Source: an uncultured Methylophaga sp.
Lineage (GTDB): Bacteria > Pseudomonadota > Gammaproteobacteria > Nitrosococcales > Methylophagaceae
DNA length: 64,000 nucleotides
Reading direction: 5' to 3'
Assembly: GCA_913055695.1 (NCBI GenBank)
Contig: CAJXKF010000001.1
Coordinates: 142,354-206,353, forward strand
In this document: positions 10,594 through 18,729 of the stretch, one piece after another
Layout: each line of letters opens with the position of its first letter
Position numbering within the stretch: the first letter of the stretch is position 1
Made by a program: the position numbers and the translations under genes
Notes under the pieces: generated by a model
Databases searched by the model: none
The model's input: only the letters and a program-made list of their open reading frames with translations
What the model was told of the DNA's origin: nothing

Positions 10594-10642
10594 ATGACTG
10601 TTAATCATTGGGTCGCTGGTTCGAGTCCAGCTCGGGGAGCCA
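10594..10642 (+). repeat. attR-type direct repeat (displaced tRNA-Asn 3' fragment)
   Basis: Second copy of the 49-bp repeat. It lacks the acceptor 5' strand and D arm, so it is not a functional tRNA. It marks the distal boundary of the island. Confidence 0.9.
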
Positions 10643-10657
10643 CACAAGATTCCTGAA

Positions 10658-10690
10658 AGCCCTGAAAAGATTTTTTTTCAGGGCTTTTTT
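10658..10690 (+). terminator. Original tRNA-Asn terminator, displaced by the island
   Basis: Stem AGCCCTGAAAA / TTTTCAGGGCT with a 6-nt loop and a T run. It follows the truncated tRNA copy at the spacing expected for the pre-integration tRNA-Asn terminator. Confidence 0.8.
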
Positions 10691-10739
10691 GTTTCTGCAT
10701 CAGGGCGCTTCTGCCTTCTTCTCTGATTACATATTCCTT

Positions 10740-12116
10740 ATGACCTCCTTTTCTTCCCTGCCGCTGTCCCAATCACAGCTTGATGCACTTCGTTCACTCG
10801 GCTACGAGACCATGACCGAGGTTCAGGCCCAGACTTTATCACCCGTGCTGAAGGGACAGGATGTGATTGCCCAGGCCAAAACCGGCAGCGGCAAAACCGC
10901 AGCATTTGGTATCGGGCTGTTGCACCAGCTTAATCCCCGCTTCTTTGGGGTGCAGGCACTGGTTTTATGCCCGACCCGCGAGCTGGCAGAACAGGTGGGC
11001 AAGGAAATCAGAAAACTGGCGCGATTTATCCCCAACATCAAGCTGGTAATGTTGTGTGGTGGCAAACCGATTGGTCCTCAGATTGGCTCGCTGGCGCACG
11101 GCGCGCATGTGATTGTTGGCACGCCCGGCCGTATACAGGATCATCTGCGTAAAAACACCCTGAAACTGGATGCCCTGAAAACACTGGTGCTGGATGAAGC
11201 TGACCGGATGCTGGATATGGGCTTTGCCGAAGTAATGAAAGATATCATTGGCCAGACCCCCACTTCGCGCCAGACCCTGTTGTTTTCAGCCACTTATCCT
11301 GATGGTATTCAGCAAATCAGTCAGCAGATTCAGCGTTCTCCCGCCCGTGTCACGGTAACTGCGACACATCAGCCCAACATCATTGAACAGACTTTTTATG
11401 AAGTGACTGAGTCAGAGCGCAATGCCGGGCTGCTTTCGCTGTTTCAACACTACCGTCCGGATAGCTGCGTAGTGTTTTGCCATACTAAAAAACAGTGTGA
11501 TGAGGTTGCCGGCCTGCTGCGTGACAATCAAATCACCGCGCTGGCGCTTCACGGCGATCTGGATCAGCGGCAACGGGACCAGGTGCTGGTTCGCTTTGCA
11601 AACAACAGCTGTCCGGTTCTGGTCGCCACCGATGTCGCTGCGCGAGGGCTTGATATCAAGTCACTGCAGATGGTCATTAACTATGAATTACCTCGCGATC
11701 CGGAAGTTTATATTCACCGTATCGGCCGTACCGGCCGGGCAGGTGAAAAAGGTGTGGCAGTGAGTCTGTTGACGCCGCCACAAACACCGCGGCTAACAGC
11801 CATTGAGAATTATCGTGGTGAGTCCTGCCGCTACGAAGACATTTCATCACTGAGACTTGATAGCGGCTACGCTCTAACAGCTGTTATGGCGACTTTACAA
11901 ATCGATGCCGGCAGAAAAAATAAACTGCGGCCGGGTGATATTCTGGGTGCTCTCACCGGTGATGCGGGACTGGACGCAAAACACATCGGCAAGATTGATA
12001 TCTTTGATATGTCGAGTTATGTGGCGGTTGATATCAGCGTGTATCGTCAGGCGCTGAATTATCTCGCCAATGGCAAAATCAAGGGCCGCAGTATCCGCGC
12101 ACGCCTGATTCGGTGA
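10740..12116 (+). CDS. dbpA: ATP-dependent RNA helicase DbpA
   Basis: 458 residues from the ATG at 10740, nearly the same length as E. coli DbpA (457). The reading frame stays open upstream through the attR fragment, but that part is not coding. Motifs in order are AKTGSGKT, PTRELAEQ, GTPGR, DEAD in VLDEADRML, SAT, VATDVAARGLD and HRIGRTGRAG. The C-terminal RNA-binding domain (GDILGALTG through GKIKGRSIRARL) recognises hairpin 92 of 23S rRNA in DbpA. It acts in 50S assembly. It is the first chromosomal gene beyond the island. Confidence 0.95.
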   Translation: MTSFSSLPLSQSQLDALRSLGYETMTEVQAQTLSPVLKGQDVIAQAKTGSGKTAAFGIGLLHQLNPRFFGVQALVLCPTRELAEQVGKEIRKLARFIPNIKLVMLCGGKPIGPQIGSLAHGAHVIVGTPGRIQDHLRKNTLKLDALKTLVLDEADRMLDMGFAEVMKDIIGQTPTSRQTLLFSATYPDGIQQISQQIQRSPARVTVTATHQPNIIEQTFYEVTESERNAGLLSLFQHYRPDSCVVFCHTKKQCDEVAGLLRDNQITALALHGDLDQRQRDQVLVRFANNSCPVLVATDVAARGLDIKSLQMVINYELPRDPEVYIHRIGRTGRAGEKGVAVSLLTPPQTPRLTAIENYRGESCRYEDISSLRLDSGYALTAVMATLQIDAGRKNKLRPGDILGALTGDAGLDAKHIGKIDIFDMSSYVAVDISVYRQALNYLANGKIKGRSIRARLIR

Positions 12117-12498
12117 TAGGCACTGCAAAACGCAATAACCTCTCAATTGTGTTTGCGCTCGGCTGGTATCGAAGGCGCTGCTAAAAACGCCATAGAGACC
12201 GCTTATACCTCTCCCTCCCTGGTTTTCTCCCCACAAATAAGGGGTAGCTGCTTAAACGCAGATCAACGAACCTATAGCCAAGGTAATACGAATCTCGTCA
12301 AAGGACGAGGAGATTCTGGACAGGGATGTCACCATTTATCTGGCACCTGAAAGGATGCATTCCTGAAACGTTGACTTTGACGCTCAAACCGGCCTCTTTG
12401 ATTTGAAGTAAAACAACTTGCAGGCGCGTTTTACTTCTACATTCAATCCGGTCAAAAAGCTTCATCTGTTTAATCATGATTACAGGGATGAGTTAATT
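12117..12498. other. Intergenic stretch with one hairpin, no gene seen
   Basis: About 380 bp without a supported gene. The only structure I see is a bulged hairpin at 12290-12316 (GAATCTCGTC / GACGAG..ATTC, loop AAAG). Short open frames here lack ribosome-binding sites and protein-like composition. No riboswitch or RNA family was recognised. Confidence 0.5.
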
Positions 12499-12654
12499 AT
12501 GCTGCCCAGCCCCCTATACAATGCGATGCCTTTTCTGTATCTCGGTTCCGGTATTTCTATTCCTTTCGCCCTCGATAATGTGTTTGCCTTTGTCTCCGGT
12601 GTGAGCTTTGGCATCGCTGCCTGCATGATTATGCGTGCCCGCCTGTGGATTTAA
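12499..12654 (+). CDS. Small hydrophobic protein (51 aa)
   Basis: ATG at 12499 gives 51 residues beginning MLPSPLYNAMPFLYLGSG, with one probable membrane segment (VFAFVSGVSFGIAACMIM) and a short basic C-terminus. An AGGGATGAG stretch lies 6-14 nt upstream. A longer in-frame start at 12418 is possible but has no ribosome-binding site. Function unknown. It ends 6 bp before the stop codon of the convergent DUF72 gene. It could still be a chance frame. Confidence 0.5.
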   Translation: MLPSPLYNAMPFLYLGSGISIPFALDNVFAFVSGVSFGIAACMIMRARLWI

Positions 12655-12660
12655 ACCCTG

Positions 12661-13380
12661 TCATTCAGCCAGTATGGCTTTTAATTCGCAGGCATTTCTG
12701 ACTGCATATCCCTCCTGATCATTATCGAAGAACACATAAACACGCTTGACTAATTGCTGTTGCAACCAGGCCGCCCAGTCCTTCAATTGTGACTTGGTGT
12801 AACAGCCGGTATAGGCTTCTTCATTGGGTCCATGCAGGCGCAGATATATAAAATCAGCCGTTGTCACCTGTGGGCTGGTAAATCCGGCAAGATCATAAAC
12901 ACAGAATGCGGCATTAAACTCGCTCAGACAATCCATCACCTCGTCGCTATGCCAGCTGTGATCGCGACATTCAACTGCCACTCTTATCTGTTTCGGCAGC
13001 GCCTGCAGAAACTGTCTCAGACGCTCAGGATTCGCTGACCAGCGCGGCGGCAACTGAAACAGAATGGGGCCCAGTTTGTCGCCAAGCCCATCGACCGCTT
13101 CAAGTAATGGCTCGAGGCTTTTGTCAGGATCTTTGAGCTTTTTCATATGGGTTATGTACTGGCTGGCTTTGACCGCAAAATGAAAAGATTTTGGCGTTGT
13201 TTCAACCCATTCCTTAATATTGTCACTGGAGGGAAGCCGGTAGAAACTGCGATTCAGTTCAACGCAGTTTAAATGCTTTGTATAAAAATCCAGCCAGTCA
13301 GATTCAGCCAAATCGGTGGGATAGAAATTGTCTCGCCAGTGAGGATAAACCCAGCCGGATGTACCGATGAAAAATTGCAT
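12661..13380 (-). CDS. DUF72 family protein (YecE-like)
   Basis: 239 residues starting MQFFIGTSGWVYPHWR. The start at 13380 is fixed by AAGGAG 7 nt upstream; the frame is open further upstream but not coding. Family hallmarks are GTSGW, FYP near 30, E.N.SFYR, FAVKASQYITHMKKLKDP, GPILFQLPPRW, VECRDHSWH and a C-terminal YVFFDNDQEGYAVRNA. DUF72 proteins have a TIM-barrel fold; their reaction is not established. The gene lies 37 bp downstream of the membrane protein gene on the same strand. Confidence 0.9.
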   Translation of the reverse strand: MQFFIGTSGWVYPHWRDNFYPTDLAESDWLDFYTKHLNCVELNRSFYRLPSSDNIKEWVETTPKSFHFAVKASQYITHMKKLKDPDKSLEPLLEAVDGLGDKLGPILFQLPPRWSANPERLRQFLQALPKQIRVAVECRDHSWHSDEVMDCLSEFNAAFCVYDLAGFTSPQVTTADFIYLRLHGPNEEAYTGCYTKSQLKDWAAWLQQQLVKRVYVFFDNDQEGYAVRNACELKAILAE

Positions 13381-13417
13381 CCCTAAACTCCTTAAAAACC
13401 GTTTTCTGAAAGGCCCG

Positions 13418-14887
13418 TTATGGCCTCCTGGGCGGCACATAGGGGAATAAACCGATATAGTCACGCTGCCACCAATCCCCTGTTGTCTCAAGTTCCTGGG
13501 GTGTGGAGAACTGATAGTTATAGGCCTGAACCCGCAAAAAGCGAGGCGGCTTATCCGGGAATGGATTATGTGCCAGTAACCCCAGGACTGCTGGCGAGCC
13601 TTTTTTAAGCTGGTTCTGAAACTGCCTGAACCACTGCAACTGCCGACCCGACTGAGTCGGTACAAACCACATCATCCAGTCCAGCCGCGGGTGATGCGGC
13701 ACAATAAAACCAGGTTTTTCCGACACCGCGCCCGGTTTGAATTTAAATTCATAGTCCTGCCAGTCAGTGCCATCATGACTGCCCTGAATAATTAACTCCT
13801 GCCGCGAGGTCTGCATGGTGGGGAAAATATGATAGATGTGCCCGATACCCCAGCGTTGAGTCCAGTGGTCCAGTTTCATCACTGGCTCCGGCAGAAAACT
13901 GCGGCTGGCATACATATAAAACGCCGTGGTGCTGACAAAGACAATCAGCAATCCGAACACCAGGCTAAGTGCCGATTTCAGCAGTCCCGGCTGGTAACTG
14001 TTGTTGCTGCCGGAATTATGAAGCCAGGTAGGAAGGAGACGACGGATAATCCGGTCATCCAGTAGCAGGATACACAGCGCGATAACCAGCAGATTGACAA
14101 AGGCATGATTACTGGTTGCGATGATCAGCACTTGCATGAAAATAGTGATAAGCGCTGCAGTAATCCGCCAGCCTCTCGGCATGAAGATCAGAAATGGCAC
14201 CAGCAGCTCGGTGAATAGCGTGAAACCAACACCAACTTGATGCAGCCAGGCCGGCAACTGATGCGCATACCAGGCACCGAAATGGGGCAAGGGCTGGGTT
14301 TCAAAATAATGCTGCAGCGCGCTGAAATCTGACCAGCTGGGATCGCCCGATAACAGCTTGGACAGGCCCGACATAAACCGGAAGCGGAATAGCAGCCACT
14401 CATACAGCAGAATCAGCCACAAGGTCGGGCCAGACACCAGAAACATCGCCAGAAACCCGGCCTCAAGTAACAATGTGTCCCATTGAAAGCTGAGAAAAAT
14501 CTGGCCGGCATGATAAAGCGACAGGTAAAGCACAAACAGCATGATGCTTGATAGCTGTGACCACCTGTTGAAGAGTAACAACAAGGAAAAGACACAGCCT
14601 GCCAAAGCAGCCGCTTTCAGGGCTAGAGCCGAAGCATTAAACCAGAACAGGTTGGGTAACTGCAGCCAGGCCAGCCAGCCTTCAGTGCGGTAGGCACGAT
14701 CCAGCAGACGCTCAAAAGACAGGATGCCGTCCGGTCCGGCCAGACCGGCGATCTGGACATAAAGCGAGGCGAAAGCAGCCAGGTAAATGAGCGCGAGACA
14801 GCGCAACAACAGCCAGGCACTTAACTCAAACTCCGGCTTGCGCTGAAACAGGCGCTGCCAGACCGGGGGTTTGTCTGCTGCTTCCAT
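13418..14887 (-). CDS. Lipase maturation factor (LMF1)-like membrane protein
   Basis: 489 residues with at least eight hydrophobic segments between about 20 and 320. Family-type motifs include LSFQWDTLLLEAGFLA, FRFMSGLSKLLSGDPSW, QPLPHFGAWYAHQLP and FTELLVPFLIFMPR. A periplasmic C-terminal domain contains QDYEFKFKPG and P.H.PRLDWMMWF. Eukaryotic LMF1 helps fold lipases; the role of bacterial members is unknown. The GGAGGTCG before the ATG supports the start. It lies 66 bp downstream of the PQQ dehydrogenase on the same strand, so the two may be co-expressed. Confidence 0.85.
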   Translation of the reverse strand: MEAADKPPVWQRLFQRKPEFELSAWLLLRCLALIYLAAFASLYVQIAGLAGPDGILSFERLLDRAYRTEGWLAWLQLPNLFWFNASALALKAAALAGCVFSLLLLFNRWSQLSSIMLFVLYLSLYHAGQIFLSFQWDTLLLEAGFLAMFLVSGPTLWLILLYEWLLFRFRFMSGLSKLLSGDPSWSDFSALQHYFETQPLPHFGAWYAHQLPAWLHQVGVGFTLFTELLVPFLIFMPRGWRITAALITIFMQVLIIATSNHAFVNLLVIALCILLLDDRIIRRLLPTWLHNSGSNNSYQPGLLKSALSLVFGLLIVFVSTTAFYMYASRSFLPEPVMKLDHWTQRWGIGHIYHIFPTMQTSRQELIIQGSHDGTDWQDYEFKFKPGAVSEKPGFIVPHHPRLDWMMWFVPTQSGRQLQWFRQFQNQLKKGSPAVLGLLAHNPFPDKPPRFLRVQAYNYQFSTPQELETTGDWWQRDYIGLFPYVPPRRP

Positions 14888-14952
14888 CGCGACCTCCAGT
14901 CAGGATGGTGGTAGCGTCTGGCGGTCCGGTGGCCTGCCCTGTCGACCAGCTA

Positions 14953-16704
14953 CTAGGGTAAGGCCCAGACCCTCAACGCATCGCCGCCTTTGAAACCAAA
15001 CAGTTTATTGCCGCCAGCCACAACCGCGACATACTGTTTACCGTCAACCTGATAAGTAATCGGTGGTGCATTGACACCGGCTTCGGTCGGCGCCGACCAC
15101 AATTTCTTGCCGCTTTCTGCATCAAGTGCAAACAACTCGCCGCTGCCTTCCCCACTGAAGACAAGCCCGCTGGCAGTACTCAGTACACCGCCGAGCAAGG
15201 GGTCGGGTGTTTTGTGCTGCCACACCAGTTCCCCGGTATCAATATTGATAGCACTGAGTAAACCATAACGTTCACCGGTATTGACCGGCGACATGGAGGA
15301 ATACTGCACCCCGGGTTCACCATTTTTGCCTTCGAGCTGGTGCAGGCTGTAGGTGACCGGCCAGTGAATACCTGCAATAAAGACCAGACGGCGTTCAGGA
15401 TCCAGTGATACTGGCGACCAGTTTGAACCGCCCAATACTCCCGGGTAGATCACCGTACCTTCTTTGGAAGGAGATTGGAACATGTTCTGCTGTGGAACAT
15501 AGGCGTCACTTTTGAACAGGAGTTCACCAGTACGACGGTTCAGCACATAAAACCAGCCGGTTTTACCGGCCTGACCGACAGCCGGGATCGATTGACCTTC
15601 ACGTTTGACATCAAACAGCACTGGCGGACTGGCTACATCATAACCCCACATATCATGCGGAACCTGCTGAAAATACCATTTCAATTCACCCGTTGTCGCA
15701 TCAAGCGCAACCAGAGAAGAAGTGTAGAGGTTGTCACCAGGCCGGGAGGAGCCTTCCATCTGAGGTGACGGGTTACCGGTGCCGAAATACAGGGTATCGG
15801 TCTCATGATCGATGGCCGGCGTACTCCAGGCTGAACCACCACCGTAGCGCCAGGCGTCAGCATATTCATCCGCCGCGGCCTTTTCAGCTTCAATATCTCT
15901 GGGCAGTTTTTCGCCGTCCGGTGTGGTTTCTACGAAGTCACCTTCCCATCCTTGTTCGGGAATCGTATCGAATTGCCATTCCTGCTCACCGGTCTCAACA
16001 TCATACGCTGCCAGAAAACCGCGACGGCCGTATTTGCCGGCAATGCCGACAACTGCCCCTAAAGGCGCATTGGGGTCCGGAGAATCAAGATGCAGGCCAT
16101 AGCCGACGCCGGTAATGCCGATAATGACTTTACCCTTGTAGACCATTGGCGCCATATTAAGTCCGGCACCGGAGGTGCCGGAGACTTCGCCCTCGGTATC
16201 CCCCTCCAGAATCGAAATATCCTCACGGATACCACTCTTACCCTTGGTCACATCCTGATCCCATAGTTTGCTGCCTGTTTGCGCATCGAGGGCAATCAGA
16301 CGGCCATCTACTGTGCCCATGAACACTCGTCCCTGTGCGACTGCTACACCACGGTTAGCCGGACCACAGCACATCTTGCGGGTTTCGTCCCAGTCATGCT
16401 GATAGCGCCACAGGCGTTCACCGCTGGCAGCATCAAGGGCAACGACATCGTTGAAAGGCAGAGAGACAAACATCACACCGTTTTTAACAATCGGTGTGGC
16501 CTGAAAAGTGGCTTCAATACCGCTGTGGAACTCCCAAGCAGCTTCAAGCTCAGACACATTGCCGGGCTTAATCTGGGTTAGCGGACTGTGGCGCTGGTGC
16601 ATTTCATTACCACCAAATAAGGGCCACTCTTGCTGTGTATCCACCGAGCAGGCCGAGATGACAATCGCACAGCTCAGCGCTCCCAGAATCTGCCTTAACC
16701 GCAT
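14953..16704 (-). CDS. PQQ-dependent dehydrogenase, lipoprotein
   Basis: 583 residues from the ATG at 16704, chosen because GAGAGG lies 6 nt upstream and a type II signal with lipobox VISAC (Cys19) follows. The mature protein is an eight-bladed quinoprotein propeller: repeated W motifs (GERLWRY, GSKLWDQ, GELKWYF, GELVWQH, GKKLWSA), the vicinal Cys112-Cys113 pair that stacks on PQQ, and FGTGNPSPQ. It should oxidise an alcohol or sugar in the periplasm and feed electrons to the respiratory chain; the substrate cannot be assigned. At the catalytic-base motif, written WDxD in glucose and methanol dehydrogenases, the sequence reads WGYD (353-356), so the first Asp is Gly354. Lys381 in AGKTGWFYVL is conserved. 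No cytochrome domain is present. Confidence 0.9.
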   Translation of the reverse strand: MRLRQILGALSCAIVISACSVDTQQEWPLFGGNEMHQRHSPLTQIKPGNVSELEAAWEFHSGIEATFQATPIVKNGVMFVSLPFNDVVALDAASGERLWRYQHDWDETRKMCCGPANRGVAVAQGRVFMGTVDGRLIALDAQTGSKLWDQDVTKGKSGIREDISILEGDTEGEVSGTSGAGLNMAPMVYKGKVIIGITGVGYGLHLDSPDPNAPLGAVVGIAGKYGRRGFLAAYDVETGEQEWQFDTIPEQGWEGDFVETTPDGEKLPRDIEAEKAAADEYADAWRYGGGSAWSTPAIDHETDTLYFGTGNPSPQMEGSSRPGDNLYTSSLVALDATTGELKWYFQQVPHDMWGYDVASPPVLFDVKREGQSIPAVGQAGKTGWFYVLNRRTGELLFKSDAYVPQQNMFQSPSKEGTVIYPGVLGGSNWSPVSLDPERRLVFIAGIHWPVTYSLHQLEGKNGEPGVQYSSMSPVNTGERYGLLSAINIDTGELVWQHKTPDPLLGGVLSTASGLVFSGEGSGELFALDAESGKKLWSAPTEAGVNAPPITYQVDGKQYVAVVAGGNKLFGFKGGDALRVWALP

Positions 16705-16913
16705 TGTTTTCCTCTCTTTATTTTTAATTATGTCCTGAACAAGACAACAGTTCGAGCTGATTATCACCAAGACAAAGCAGATTTTCCAGCTCCTGTAGCC
16801 TGGCTGCCGTGTTGAAATCCGTTGCTGTTCATTATTAATTGGCTATGAGTAGAATAACACGGCACCCGGCCGGTGACGCGACGATATGAGCAACCAGACC
16901 ACAAGGAGATTTC

Positions 16914-17297
16914 ATGAATCACAGTCTGCCCGATGAACACGCTATTCTGAGAATTATGGCCCGTCCCAATGATGTGAATGTCGCCGGCGATATTTTCGGT
17001 GGTTGGCTGATGTCACAGTGCGATATTGCCGGCGGTATAGTCGCCAGCCGTCGCGCCGGAGGCCGTGTGGTCACGGTGGCAGTGAAAGATTTTCGCTTTA
17101 TCGCGCCGGTGCTGGTCAGTGATATTGTCAGTATCTATGCCGATGTGGCAAGAGTCGGCACCAGCTCAGTCACCATTGATATTGAGGTTTATGTGGAACG
17201 CAGACAATCGGACCAGGAACAAATCCTGCCTGTCGCCAAAGCTGAAATTGTGTATGTACATATCAATGATGAACGGCAACCCAGCCCTATAAAATGA
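16914..17297 (+). CDS. yciA: Acyl-CoA thioesterase, YciA type
   Basis: 127 residues forming one hot-dog domain. The family signature runs through MARPNDVNVAGDIFGGWLMSQ with the catalytic-site Asn and Asp, then VTVAVKDFRFIAPVLVSDIV. YciA cleaves a broad range of acyl-CoAs in the cytoplasm. A strong AAGGAG precedes the ATG. It is divergent from the PQQ dehydrogenase with a 209-bp gap. Confidence 0.92.
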   Translation: MNHSLPDEHAILRIMARPNDVNVAGDIFGGWLMSQCDIAGGIVASRRAGGRVVTVAVKDFRFIAPVLVSDIVSIYADVARVGTSSVTIDIEVYVERRQSDQEQILPVAKAEIVYVHINDERQPSPIK

Positions 17298-17454
17298 CAA
17301 ATCTGCAGCCAGCATGGCTGCCATGCTGCTTGCTGCCAACATCGCAAACAACCAAGGCAACATACTGATATACATTAAAAAACCCAGTATGCTATATTGA
17401 AATCGTCAGGAACATCTGAACCGGATCATCCGGCCCTGACAGGAGGTTTGAGTC

Positions 17455-17853
17455 ATGAACGACTGGCTATATCTTCTGCTGATTCCCGTTCTGCTTGTGC
17501 TCATCTGGTTCTGGCCTGAGCCAAAAAGCAGCCGCTCTCCGCTGCGCCGCAGTTCCGATAAAACGTCGAATGCCCCGGCCCAAACCCGTTTTCACGCCGT
17601 CAGTATTGAACCTGGCTCCCATGCCTGTGCGGCTGCGCGTGTCCTGCGAGGTCAACGTTTTCTCGCAAACGAGGTCATGAGCCTGCCTGTTGAGGGCTGC
17701 GATGCCTCACGCTGCCAATGCACATACAAGCACTATGCAGACAGGCGCAAAGGTGAAGAACGGCGCCGTGCCAGTGTGGCGATGAGAAAGCATTACAGTC
17801 ACTATGAACAAAGACACGGTGGCGACAGAAGAAGACGTCATGCCTATTCCTGA
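17455..17853 (+). CDS. Membrane-anchored hypothetical with Cys and RRxGxRR motifs
   Basis: 132 residues behind an excellent AGGAGG site. One N-terminal membrane helix (about 4-20, ending FWPEPK) is followed by a basic linker. A compact C-terminal part has the pattern C..A..VLRGQRFL..E...LPVEGCD...CQC.YKHYADRRKGEERR and a second GGDRRRR. Four closely spaced Cys could bind metal. The RR-G-RR pattern recalls the PilZ c-di-GMP motif, but no PilZ barrel can be recognised at this length. Function unknown. It converges on fdhD. Confidence 0.75.
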   Translation: MNDWLYLLLIPVLLVLIWFWPEPKSSRSPLRRSSDKTSNAPAQTRFHAVSIEPGSHACAAARVLRGQRFLANEVMSLPVEGCDASRCQCTYKHYADRRKGEERRRASVAMRKHYSHYEQRHGGDRRRRHAYS

Positions 17854-17898
17854 GGATTCAGACCGGCCGTCTCAGCCGAGGCCAGTCAGGACAATTTG

Positions 17899-18729
17899 TC
17901 AGACTACGTGACGGGCTTTTTGCTGCTGTGGCTCGCTGTCCGGATCATGGTAAACAATATGTCGACCATCACGGGCAAACCCCACCAGCTTCATCCCGAC
18001 TTGCTGAGCCTGCTCGACAGCCAGTGAAGTCGGGGCAGATACTGCGACCAGGCAACCGAAGCCGGCACTGGCACTTTTCTGAACCATTTCATAACTGGCG
18101 CGGCTGGTAACCAGCACAAAACCGTCATTGACGGTGTAGTCTGTTCTGGTGAACGCACCGATCAGTTTATCAAGGGCGTTATGCCGGCCGACATCTTCTC
18201 TGACCAGCAGAATATTACCCTCAAGATCACACCAGGCGGCGGCATGGGTCGCACCGGTGGCCTGTTGCAGCGGCTGGTGCTGATTCACTGAGGCCAGCGC
18301 TTTCTGGATCGCTTGATCACTGACCACCACATTTTGCACCGGTTCGATAGTCCGGATCGCCTGTTTCAGACTTTCTACACCGCACAAACCACAACCGGTA
18401 CGGCCCACCATGTTACGACGGCGTTCACGCAGGGCCTCAAAGCGCTCATCACTGATCTGAAGCCGCACACTGATACCGTTTTTTCCTGATTGCACATGGA
18501 TATGACTGACTTCATCAACATCAGCAATGATGTCCTCAGTCAGACTGAAGCCCAGAGCAAAATCCTGAAGGTCGCTGGGTGTGGCCATCATCACAGCATG
18601 CGAGATGTAGTTGTAGACAAGCGCGACCGGCACTTCAACAGCAATGTCGTCATCTGCCCAGCGGCTGGCGTTTTCAACTTCATGAACCGCGACCGCAAGA
18701 TTGATGGCATTTTTGTCGTAATTACGCAT
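17899..18729 (-). CDS. fdhD: Formate dehydrogenase sulfurtransferase FdhD
   Basis: 276 residues. Visible motifs are EVPVALVYN, ALGFSLTEDII, the sulfur-carrying CGLCG loop (about 122-126), GATHAAAW, VREDVGRHNALDKLIGA and VTSRASYEMVQKSA. FdhD transfers sulfur from a cysteine desulfurase to the molybdenum cofactor of formate dehydrogenase and is essential for its activity. No formate dehydrogenase subunits are in this window, so the enzyme must be encoded elsewhere; in a methylotroph it would complete C1 oxidation. Confidence 0.95.
   Translation of the reverse strand: MRNYDKNAINLAVAVHEVENASRWADDDIAVEVPVALVYNYISHAVMMATPSDLQDFALGFSLTEDIIADVDEVSHIHVQSGKNGISVRLQISDERFEALRERRRNMVGRTGCGLCGVESLKQAIRTIEPVQNVVVSDQAIQKALASVNQHQPLQQATGATHAAAWCDLEGNILLVREDVGRHNALDKLIGAFTRTDYTVNDGFVLVTSRASYEMVQKSASAGFGCLVAVSAPTSLAVEQAQQVGMKLVGFARDGRHIVYHDPDSEPQQQKARHVV

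Larger units (their letters stand above)
7942..10642. mobile_element. Integrase-less genomic island in tRNA-Asn
   Basis: The segment is bounded by two identical 49-bp direct repeats (7942-7990 and 10594-10642), the classic footprint of tyrosine-recombinase integration at a tRNA 3' end. The unique interior is about 2.6 kb and visibly AT-rich against the flanks. It holds two genes (8383-9108 and 9142-10353), a terminator directly after the tRNA, and paired CCGTACAA motifs near each end. No integrase, excisionase, transposase or replication gene is present. Mobilisation must therefore have been in trans, or the recombinase gene has been lost. The stretches 8061-8382 and 10354-10593 hold no gene I can support. 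Confidence 0.85.

Noticed and set aside
10594-10642. Second tRNA-Asn gene
   Set aside because: Only the 3' 49 nt are present; the acceptor 5' strand and D arm are missing. It is an att repeat.
10402-10656. 84-residue ORF across the right island end
   Set aside because: It runs through the truncated tRNA copy, has no ribosome-binding site and no protein-like composition.
10608-10739. 5' extension of the dbpA frame
   Set aside because: It begins within the att repeat and crosses a strong terminator; the ATG at 10740 gives the usual DbpA length.
12147-12350. 67-residue ORF after dbpA
   Set aside because: No ribosome-binding site, low protein character, and its sequence includes the bulged hairpin at 12290-12316.
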